This document shows, in pieces, positions 35,222 through 42,945 of a DNA stretch of 64,000 bases. Source of the stretch: an uncultured Oscillospiraceae bacterium. GTDB taxonomy: Bacteria > Bacillota > Clostridia > Oscillospirales > Oscillospiraceae. How positions within the stretch are numbered: position 1 is the stretch's first letter; every line of letters starts with the position of its first letter. The stretch lies in the NCBI GenBank assembly GCA_934659425.1, contig CAKUHU010000001.1:62001-126000 (forward strand), read 5' to 3'. Both the position numbers and the translations under genes were made by a program. A model generated the notes under the pieces. It did not search any database. It worked only from the letters and a program-made list of their open reading frames with translations, and was not told the origin of the DNA.

Positions 35222-35248
35222 AGCGGATGCGGGAGCATCCGTTTTTTT
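35222..35248 (+). terminator. Second terminator before the surface protein gene
   Basis: CGGATGC (35224-35230) pairs with GCATCCG (35235-35241) and seven T residues follow. It lies about 75 bp upstream of the first gene. Confidence 0.75.
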
Positions 35249-35324
35249 GTTTTCAAGGCCGGCTATCTCCGTTTCCACGCCCTTTGGGCGATTATGATAT
35301 TTTTATTATTGAGGAGGGCTTTCC

Positions 35325-38300
35325 ATGGAGAAGAGAGTGTGTTCCTGGCTCCTGACATTTGTCATGGTGCTGGGATTGCTGTCGGGTACGGCGCTGGCGG
35401 CGGCGGAAGATATCACTGTTTATGTGACTATTTCACAAGATGGCCAAATCGTCACAGGGAAAGATGGAGAACTTGTCGCTGAAGTTCCCGTTGTGCTAAG
35501 CGGGCAAACGGAGTACACCATTGACGATGCCTTGAGAGCTGCGCATTCAGAATATTACAGCGGTGGTGCGGAGGCTGGATATGGCTCTTCTATAGGAGAT
35601 TTTGGCCTGGGGCTTGATAAGCTCTGGGGGGACGAAAGTGGGGCCTTTGGTTATTATTTGAATGACGTGTCTGCCTGGTCCCTTGCAGCCCCTGTGGAGG
35701 CCGGTGACAGCATCAGCGCCTTTATTTACCAAGATCAAAAGAATTATAATGACCAGTATTCCTATTTTGACCAGCATCAAGTAACCGTGGCCAAGGGGGA
35801 AGCTTTAACGCTGACGTTGAATGTCGTTGGATATGACAAAGAGTGGCAACCGGTCTCTTACCCGCTCTCCAATGCAGAAGTCACCATAAATGGGACAGCT
35901 TCTAATACCACCAATGACAAAGGAGAGGTAGCTTTGACCTTCGACACCATTGGGACCTATGTGGTCAGTGCCGCCGGGCCTGAAGGAACTATCATCGTTT
36001 CCCCAGTCTGCGTCGTTCAAGTGGTGGATGAGAATCAAGCCGGCGGTATTTTTGTCAATGGTATCCAACTGGCTCCGGCCTTTGCGCCAGAGGTCATGGC
36101 ATATACATTGCCGGATCAGCCATATACAAAAGCATCTATCGGTGTCAAAGTCAATGTGCCCCAGGAAGTATCAGTCCAGATATTCAATAATGAACGGGAA
36201 ATTGCTGTGTCCGGTGATGGATGGACCAATGTTCCTCTTACCGCGGGAAAAAACGAGATCAAATTTGCAATCTCACGGACTGGCGGAGGGACGGCAAACT
36301 ATACTGTGAATGTGAATCGGGAAGTTGCCCTGTCTGATCTCAAACTGGTGCAGAAAGACTATTTGCTTGCTGTCTCTCCGGCGATCGATCCCAATACCGC
36401 GGCTTATTCTGCGGCAGCAGCGTCAGGAGTGGAGTTAAAAATCCTTCCCACTGTGGGGGGAGACATGGCGAATACAGAGATTACCATCAACGGTGAGGTT
36501 GTCAGTGAAAGCGGCTATGCCGTTGCTGACGGCACAAATACCTATACAATTAAATTGGCCAGCAGAGATAAAGAAGTGGTTCGTGAGTATATTCTCTCCG
36601 TCACAGGGTATCAGGCAGTCGAGCATACTTTTACTGTGCCGGAAGGCTCTGTGTTGACTCTTACCGATGCCTCCAATAACGTGGTAAGCCTGCCGGATGG
36701 GACCACCGTGAGTGGACAGACCTCTTACATGCTTTTGTTGGATCAGAGTGTGGCTCCCTATACCTGGCATGTTGGACAGTACGGCTTTTTCGGGAAGAGC
36801 GGGACTGTTGATTTGAACAATTCTTCTACAAAAGTCGAACTGACTGCGGCGGCGGAGCCGGTTTCTGATATCAAAGCCCAATGGAAGAACTTTCGAAACA
36901 GCGACAACAACATGGCCGTCACCACTGCCCGGGTGCCTCGCAATGCTGGTGAGGCGGAGCTGAAGTGGGCGGCTGCTGTTGCGGCCATTGATCGTTACGG
37001 ATATTCGATGCCTACCTCTTATATCATGGTGGACGGAAAACTCATCACAGCCAGTGGTGATCAATTGAGCCAGATCAATGCGGAGACCGGTGCAGTGGAG
37101 AAAAGCGTGACAATGACCGCCAGCCGCGGCTATGCGTATATGTCCCCTGCCTATGGAGGCGGCATGATTTATGTTGCACTGGGGGGCGGCATAGTCCAGG
37201 CATTTGACGCGCAGACTTTGGAGTCCAAGTGGATATATACCGATCCTCTGGGTGGGCAGGCCCTCAGTGCCATTATTTATGATGATGGCTATGTCTACAC
37301 TGGGTTTGGAAACAATGATACGAATAAATATGACTGGGTATGCGTCCCTGCAGCAGACGAGGATCCGACAACTTCTAACGAGGACAAAGAGGCGGTCTGG
37401 ACTTACGCCCACAATGGAGGCTTCTACTGGTCCGGCGGCTGTGTGGTGGGAAATTATATCGTTGCAGGCGGAGACAGCAGCACTCTGCTGGTATTTGACA
37501 AGAGAACCGGCGAGGTAGTGGATTCTGAGACAGTAAATGGAGATATCCGCTGCTCTATCGCCGCCTACGATACCAATTCAGTCTGCTTTGTTACAAAGAG
37601 CGGCAGTTTTTATACCGCAGAGATCGGCGGTGATGGACAGCTTACCGGCCTGACGGAAAAGGTGTCTGTCGGTGGGGCAAGCACTTCTACTCCCCTTGTT
37701 ATAGACGGATATGCCTATGTGGGAGTGAGTAAAGCATGGAAAGACACATATGTGGCGCAAATCAACATGGCCACAGGCGAGGTCGCGACTGTCCCAACTA
37801 CCGCTTACCCGCAGTCTTCTATGCTTGCCAGCACTGCATATGACGGTGCGGTTTACCTGTATTTTACCTGCAATGGAAAGCCTGGCGGGATCCAGGTGAT
37901 TGAGGTCGCGTCTGACGGTGCTATGACACTTGGGGATCTCTACACCCCTGGTGGGGACAAACAAAATTATTGCATTGCCAGTGTCATGTGTGACGAGCAG
38001 GGGATATTGTATTACGCCAATGATTCCGGACATCTTTTTGCCATCGAGACTTGGCAGGCGAAAAATTGTCCAGTATCTTTCCAAGTCACTCCCGCCGATG
38101 CCTCCATTGAAGTGAGAGATCATAGGGGGAGTATCGTTGATCCGGCACATGAAGGAATTTATGATCTGATTGCTGGAACTTATAGCTATACGATTGTGTC
38201 CGAGGGTAAAAGCAAAAGCGGCACATTGACTATTACAGACAGTTATGTAGCAAACCATGTTCCACAGACCATTTCTGTGACATTGGACGAAGAGCAGGGC

Positions 38301-39410
38301 GGCTCTGCTCCATCTACGGAAAAGATCATGGTCTCTATCCGGGTGGCAGATCCCCAGGGTAAGACCTACCTCAGTAAGAAGTCCTACACGGTGGGCAGCG
38401 GAACGACTGTCTATGAGCTGTTGGAAAAGACCGGATTGAATATTCAGAGCACGAATACCGAGTTCGGTATCTATATCCAGGCCATTGAGGGCCTGGGTGA
38501 ATTTGATGAGGGCAGTGACAGCGGATGGATGTACCGTGTCAATGGCATATATCCCCAAACGAGTGCATCTGCGGCAAAGCTGGCAGACGGCGATTATGTA
38601 GAATGGCTTTATACCCGGGACTTGGGAGAGGATATCGGCGGCGGCAGCATCGGCGGCGGGACGGCAGCCAAGGACAAGGCAGCCGCTGAGAAGGCGGAGA
38701 CCCTGATCGGCGCCATCGGTGCGGTAAATGAAGGCAGCGGCGAGGCCATCCAGGCGGCCCGGGAGGCCTACGATGCCCTGACTGATGCTCAGAAGAAGTG
38801 GGTGACGAACTACAGTGTGCTGACCGCGGCGGAAGAGGCATATGCGGCCCTGACAAAAGGCTTCCCGTTCACCGATGTGGGCGACCACTGGGCACTGGAG
38901 GCAATCCGGTATGTCTATGAACGGGGGCTGATGAACGGGACAGGCACTGAGACCTTCTCTCCGGAAGAGGTCATCAGTCGGGGGATGATCGTCACGATCC
39001 TTTACCGTTTAGAGGGCACCCCCGCAGTCTCCGGCGAAGAGGCTTTCCCGGATGTGGCGGAGGACATGTACTATACGGACGCGGTGACGTGGGCCGTGGA
39101 GCATGAGATCATCAAGGGCTATGACAGCGGGCTGTTTAGGCCGGATGACCCCATCACCCGGGAGCAGCTGGCGGTGATTCTGTGCCGGTATGCCGGCATG
39201 AAGGGACTTGATGTGTCGGCGGCGGCTGATTTGAGCGGATTTGCAGATGCGGATCGGGTCAGCGTTTGGTCTCTTGACGCCCTTCGGTGGGCCAATGGAG
39301 AGGGCCTGATCAATGGGGTGGGGGAGGACCTCCTTGCGCCCCAGGGCAGCACTGACCGGGCCCAAGCAGTTGTTATTTTGATGCGCTATCTGAAAAATGT
39401 GGTAGAATAA
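35325..39410 (+). CDS. SLH-anchored DUF4430 / beta-propeller surface protein
   Basis: A 1361-residue secreted protein. Signal peptide at 1-28 (LLSGTALAAAE). The first DUF4430-like domain lies at about 28-150, and Ig-like and cadherin-like beta-sandwich domains at about 150-430. A PQQ-type beta-propeller follows at about 520-910 (IYVALGGGIVQAFDAQTL, VVGNYIVAGGDSSTLLVFD). A second, clear DUF4430 domain is at about 998-1105 (SDSGWMYRVNGIYPQTSAS, DGDYVEWLYTRDLGEDIGG), and three SLH repeats at about 1178-1360 hold it on the cell wall. GAGGAGGGC precedes the ATG. DUF4430 resembles the C-terminal domain of transcobalamin; with the upstream B12 riboswitch I infer a role in corrinoid binding, perhaps scaffolding. 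Confidence 0.82.
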   Translation: MEKRVCSWLLTFVMVLGLLSGTALAAAEDITVYVTISQDGQIVTGKDGELVAEVPVVLSGQTEYTIDDALRAAHSEYYSGGAEAGYGSSIGDFGLGLDKLWGDESGAFGYYLNDVSAWSLAAPVEAGDSISAFIYQDQKNYNDQYSYFDQHQVTVAKGEALTLTLNVVGYDKEWQPVSYPLSNAEVTINGTASNTTNDKGEVALTFDTIGTYVVSAAGPEGTIIVSPVCVVQVVDENQAGGIFVNGIQLAPAFAPEVMAYTLPDQPYTKASIGVKVNVPQEVSVQIFNNEREIAVSGDGWTNVPLTAGKNEIKFAISRTGGGTANYTVNVNREVALSDLKLVQKDYLLAVSPAIDPNTAAYSAAAASGVELKILPTVGGDMANTEITINGEVVSESGYAVADGTNTYTIKLASRDKEVVREYILSVTGYQAVEHTFTVPEGSVLTLTDASNNVVSLPDGTTVSGQTSYMLLLDQSVAPYTWHVGQYGFFGKSGTVDLNNSSTKVELTAAAEPVSDIKAQWKNFRNSDNNMAVTTARVPRNAGEAELKWAAAVAAIDRYGYSMPTSYIMVDGKLITASGDQLSQINAETGAVEKSVTMTASRGYAYMSPAYGGGMIYVALGGGIVQAFDAQTLESKWIYTDPLGGQALSAIIYDDGYVYTGFGNNDTNKYDWVCVPAADEDPTTSNEDKEAVWTYAHNGGFYWSGGCVVGNYIVAGGDSSTLLVFDKRTGEVVDSETVNGDIRCSIAAYDTNSVCFVTKSGSFYTAEIGGDGQLTGLTEKVSVGGASTSTPLVIDGYAYVGVSKAWKDTYVAQINMATGEVATVPTTAYPQSSMLASTAYDGAVYLYFTCNGKPGGIQVIEVASDGAMTLGDLYTPGGDKQNYCIASVMCDEQGILYYANDSGHLFAIETWQAKNCPVSFQVTPADASIEVRDHRGSIVDPAHEGIYDLIAGTYSYTIVSEGKSKSGTLTITDSYVANHVPQTISVTLDEEQGGSAPSTEKIMVSIRVADPQGKTYLSKKSYTVGSGTTVYELLEKTGLNIQSTNTEFGIYIQAIEGLGEFDEGSDSGWMYRVNGIYPQTSASAAKLADGDYVEWLYTRDLGEDIGGGSIGGGTAAKDKAAAEKAETLIGAIGAVNEGSGEAIQAAREAYDALTDAQKKWVTNYSVLTAAEEAYAALTKGFPFTDVGDHWALEAIRYVYERGLMNGTGTETFSPEEVISRGMIVTILYRLEGTPAVSGEEAFPDVAEDMYYTDAVTWAVEHEIIKGYDSGLFRPDDPITREQLAVILCRYAGMKGLDVSAAADLSGFADADRVSVWSLDALRWANGEGLINGVGEDLLAPQGSTDRAQAVVILMRYLKNVVE

Positions 39411-39567
39411 CAAAGGAAAAGAGCCGCCGCGGAGAGGGCACGTCCCCTTTCCACGGCGGGTGCCAGCTTCCCCGCACACGGGGCGGGTATGAACATATCT
39501 TGGAGGGCTGTAAGAAGATCGGGGAGCGGCTCCGGGAGGAGCGGCGGAGCAGAGAGGAGAGACGGGG

Positions 39568-41205
39568 ATGAAGACGGTGAAAAAACGGGTTGCCGGACTG
39601 TTCTTGTTGCTGATTATCCTGTTCGGGCTGTGCATTCCGGTTGGGGCTGCGGACGATGGGCTGGAATCCGCTGCAGAGCAGAGCGCGGCCTATCTGCTGA
39701 ATACAGTTCAGGCCCCTCAGATCGGCTCCATGGGCGGAGAATGGGTCATTTTGGGCCTTGCCCGCAGCGGCTATGATGTCCCCCAGTCCTATTGGGAGGG
39801 CTACTATGGGGCGGTAGAACGGGAGACCGCGTCCCGGAAGGGAGTGCTGGATGGGAGAAAATATACGGAGTATTCCCGGGTGGCCATTGCCCTCACTGCT
39901 TTGGGAGCCGACCCCACAGATGTAGCGGGCTATGACCTGTTGGCCCCCTTGGGTGACTTTGAAAAGACAGTCTGGCAGGGGATCAACGGCCCCATCTGGG
40001 CGCTGATTGCCTTGGATGCGGGGAATTATGACATGCCTGTCAATGAGGGCGCGGGGCCCCAGGCCACCCGGCAAATGTATGTGGACGAGATCCTCTCCCG
40101 CCAGCTGGTCAGCGGCGGCTGGAGCTTCACTGGAAAAGCGGGGGACAGCGCAGATGCAGATCTGACAGGGATGGCACTGCAGGCGTTGGCGAAATATCAG
40201 GCTCAGCCGGAAGTGAAGGCCGCGGTGGAGCGGGCCCTTGACTGCCTCAGCGCCATGCAGGAGGCGGATGGGGGCTACTCCAGCTATGGTGTGCCGAATG
40301 CGGAGAGCGCAGCGCAGGTCGTGGTGGCCCTGTGTGAGTTAGGGATCGGCTTGGACGATCCCCGGTTTGTGAAGAACGGGTGTTCCCTGCTGGATAGCCT
40401 AATGAGTTATCGGGAATCGGACGGGAGTTTTTGCCACGGGAGGGACGGCTCCGGCTCTAACCAGATGGCCACAGAGCAGGGGTTTTATGCCCTTGTGGCG
40501 GCGCTGCGGGCTGCCCAGGGGAAAAACAGCCTGTACCAGATGGGAGATGCCCCAGTCCGGCTCAGCGGTTATATGGCGCGTCCTGACGGCCTGCCGGGGA
40601 AACACGGGGATGTGAAAAGAGCAGTGATCTCCGATCCGGGAGTCTCCTTTCCCGATCTGGACGGCGGTTCCAGCCAGGCTGCGGTGGAGGCGCTGGCAGC
40701 CCGGGGCATCATCCGGGGATTTGATGACGGTACATTTGGCGCCGGGGAGACCATGACCCGGGCCCAGTTTGCCGCCGTTGTGGTCCGCGGATTAGGGCTG
40801 CCCCTCCAGAAGAGGGCGGCTCAGTTTACCGATGTGGAGCCGGATGCCTGGTATGCCCCCTTTGTGGGCGCCGCCAGCGCCTATGGGATCGTCCAGGGGA
40901 AGACGGCGGACGGTTTTGACCCGGAAGGCACCATCACCCGGCAGGAGGCGGCGGTCATGACAGCCCGTGCCGCCGCGCTCTGCGGTATGGATGTGGAGCT
41001 GGAGGAGCCTGAGATACTTGACACCTTGTCCCGGTTCGGCGATCGTTTGGCAGTGGTCCAGTGGGCCAGGGAGGACGTTGCCTTCTGCTGCAGGGAGGGC
41101 ATCTTGGCTCCCAGCGGGGAAGATGTGGAGCCTGAGCGGGCCATCCTGCGGGGAGAGGTGGCACAGATGCTATATAACCTGTTGGACAGCGCGAAACTGC
41201 TGTAA
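39568..41205 (+). CDS. SLH-anchored alpha/alpha-barrel (prenyltransferase/squalene-oxidase repeat) protein
   Basis: A 545-residue secreted protein. Signal peptide at 1-27 (GLCIPVGAADD). Helical repeats at about 30-330 have the motifs SGGWSFTGKAGDSADADLTG, MALQALAKYQ, EADGGYSSYGVPNAESAAQV and SDGSFCHGRDGSGSNQMATE, typical of the alpha6/alpha6 repeats of prenyltransferases and of the N-terminal domain of intrinsic factor and transcobalamin. Three SLH repeats at about 365-545 anchor it. No prenyltransferase active-site residues are evident to me, which favours binding over catalysis. Second gene of the riboswitch-led cluster. Confidence 0.82.
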   Translation: MKTVKKRVAGLFLLLIILFGLCIPVGAADDGLESAAEQSAAYLLNTVQAPQIGSMGGEWVILGLARSGYDVPQSYWEGYYGAVERETASRKGVLDGRKYTEYSRVAIALTALGADPTDVAGYDLLAPLGDFEKTVWQGINGPIWALIALDAGNYDMPVNEGAGPQATRQMYVDEILSRQLVSGGWSFTGKAGDSADADLTGMALQALAKYQAQPEVKAAVERALDCLSAMQEADGGYSSYGVPNAESAAQVVVALCELGIGLDDPRFVKNGCSLLDSLMSYRESDGSFCHGRDGSGSNQMATEQGFYALVAALRAAQGKNSLYQMGDAPVRLSGYMARPDGLPGKHGDVKRAVISDPGVSFPDLDGGSSQAAVEALAARGIIRGFDDGTFGAGETMTRAQFAAVVVRGLGLPLQKRAAQFTDVEPDAWYAPFVGAASAYGIVQGKTADGFDPEGTITRQEAAVMTARAAALCGMDVELEEPEILDTLSRFGDRLAVVQWAREDVAFCCREGILAPSGEDVEPERAILRGEVAQMLYNLLDSAKLL

Positions 41206-41218
41206 GGAGTTTTCCGAA

Positions 41219-41992
41219 ATGTGGTGGAAAAAGCATAAGGGGAAGATCATCGCCCCCGCTCTGCTCGCGGTGGTGCTTGCCGCGGCCTTTTATGGACTCG
41301 GCGGGCCGAGGTCTCAAGGCGAGGAGGCGGCAGGGGGCGGAGCCTATGGCTCATGGCCGCCGGCCGGGCCCACGGATACAACTCAGACGGAGCCCAGCCG
41401 GCCGGTCCTGTCGGCGGCAGAGGAGAGCGGGGTTCCCGCCGGCACTCCGTCGGAGACACCGGCTCCAGCCATTACGGATGAACCATCCGCAGGCGGTGAG
41501 GAAAGTGCTCCGCCAGCCCCTGCGCAGGACGAGCCCCTTCCAATAGAGCCCCAGGATATGACCATCGGCAGCAGCACCTACACCTGCACCATCTCCATCC
41601 GCTGCGACACTGTTTTGGAGAATATGGACCTGTGTGATCCGGACAAAGTGGAGCTGATCCCAGCGGAGGGCTGGATCTTAGAGCCGACGGCCGTTACCTT
41701 TTACGAGGGAGAGAGCGTGTTCCATGTTTTGCAGCGGGTCTGTAAGCAGAAGAAGATCCACATGGAGTATGAAAACACCCCCCTTTACAACAGCGCCTAT
41801 ATCGAGGGGATTAACAATTTGTATGAATTTGATGTGGGAGCTCAGTCCGGATGGATGTACACCGTCAACGGCTGGTTCCCCAACTACGGCTGCAGCCGGT
41901 ATCAGCTCCAGGACGGCGATGTGGTCTGCTGGCTCTATACCTGTGATTTGGGCAGAGACATCGGAGGCGGGAATGCCGAGGGAAGCTGGTGA
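41219..41992 (+). CDS. Membrane-anchored DUF4430 protein
   Basis: A 257-residue protein with an N-terminal membrane anchor (IIAPALLAVVLAAAFYGLG), a long Pro/Ser/Glu-rich linker to about residue 115, and a C-terminal DUF4430 domain (about 120-255). The domain shows FYEGESVFHVLQRVCKQKKI, GAQSGWMYTVNGWFPNYGCS and DGDVVCWLYTCDLGRDIGGG. AAGGAGT precedes the ATG, 13 nt after the barrel protein's stop. It could be the membrane-proximal receptor that passes ligand to the ECF transporter encoded next; that role is inferred from order and domain. Confidence 0.82.
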   Translation: MWWKKHKGKIIAPALLAVVLAAAFYGLGGPRSQGEEAAGGGAYGSWPPAGPTDTTQTEPSRPVLSAAEESGVPAGTPSETPAPAITDEPSAGGEESAPPAPAQDEPLPIEPQDMTIGSSTYTCTISIRCDTVLENMDLCDPDKVELIPAEGWILEPTAVTFYEGESVFHVLQRVCKQKKIHMEYENTPLYNSAYIEGINNLYEFDVGAQSGWMYTVNGWFPNYGCSRYQLQDGDVVCWLYTCDLGRDIGGGNAEGSW

Positions 41993-42048
41993 GCAGAAGA
42001 GATCCTGACGCGCGGCGCTCTGCGCGCAGATCATGAGGGGGGTGCATC

Positions 42049-42945
42049 ATGGGATATGGAGATGCCTTTTCCAGCTATCATCCGCTGGTCAACTTTTTAT
42101 ATTTTACCTTGGTGATCGGCTTTACCATGTTTTTTCTGCATCCGGTCAGCCTGGCGATCTCTCTGGCGGCATCCCTGTGCTACTGCGCCTGTCTGAGCGG
42201 GTGGAGGGGGGTCTGGCGGCGATGGAAGTATCTGCTGCCCCTGATGCTGATGGCCGCTGTCCTCAATCCCGCCTTTAACCATGCGGGGGTGACCATTCTG
42301 ACTTATCTGCCCTCCGGCAACCCCCTGACGCTGGAGAGTATCCTCTATGGGATCGCCGCGGCGGTCATGCTGGCGGCGGTGATCACCTGGTTTTCCTGCT
42401 ACACGATGGTGATGACGTCAGATAAATTTGTCTATCTCTTTGGCCGCGTGATCCCCGCGCTGTCTTTGATCTTGTCCATGGCCCTGCGCTTTGTCCCCAA
42501 GTGCAAAGGGCAGCTGCGGACGGTGAATGAGGCCCAGCGCTGTGTGGGGCGGGATGTATTTCAGGGGCCCCCTGTCCAGCGGGCCCAAAACGCCATCGCC
42601 ATCTTTTCCATTATGGTCACCTGGTCTCTTGAGGACGCCATTGAGACGGCGGACAGTATGAAAAGCCGGGGCTATGGCCTGCCCGGGCGGACGGACTTTT
42701 CCATCTACCGCCTGGACGGCCGGGACCGGCTTGCGTTGGGCTGGCTGGCCCTGTGCGGCACCTATGTTGCCGCGGGATGGGCGGCGGGAAGTCTGGCCTG
42801 GCGGTATTATCCTGCCCTGAGGGGGGGGAGCCTTGGGGTTCTTCCCATCAGCTTTCAACTGGCCTATTTGGCCTTGTGCCTGACGCCGGTCATTTTGGAC
42901 GGAAGGGAGGCGCGCCGATGGACACGTTTGCGATCCGCCGTCTGA
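42049..42945 (+). CDS. ECF transporter transmembrane component (EcfT/CbiQ family)
   Basis: A 298-residue membrane protein with about six to eight hydrophobic segments. The coupling motif SMKSRGYGLPGR (about residues 203-216) touches the ATPases in EcfT proteins, and RFVPKCKGQLRTVNEAQRC is part of the same cytoplasmic region. Energy-coupling factor transporters import vitamins and metals. It overlaps the ATPase gene by 28 bp, a sign of tight coupling. GAGGGGGG precedes the ATG. Confidence 0.9.
   Translation: MGYGDAFSSYHPLVNFLYFTLVIGFTMFFLHPVSLAISLAASLCYCACLSGWRGVWRRWKYLLPLMLMAAVLNPAFNHAGVTILTYLPSGNPLTLESILYGIAAAVMLAAVITWFSCYTMVMTSDKFVYLFGRVIPALSLILSMALRFVPKCKGQLRTVNEAQRCVGRDVFQGPPVQRAQNAIAIFSIMVTWSLEDAIETADSMKSRGYGLPGRTDFSIYRLDGRDRLALGWLALCGTYVAAGWAAGSLAWRYYPALRGGSLGVLPISFQLAYLALCLTPVILDGREARRWTRLRSAV

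Noticed and set aside
35006-35482. Plus-strand ORF of 158 residues before the surface protein
   Set aside because: It runs through the B12 riboswitch and both terminators and overlaps the real gene in another frame.
36435-38888. Long minus-strand ORFs opposite the DUF4430 surface protein
   Set aside because: Shadows of a strongly supported gene; no ribosome binding sites and no domain logic.
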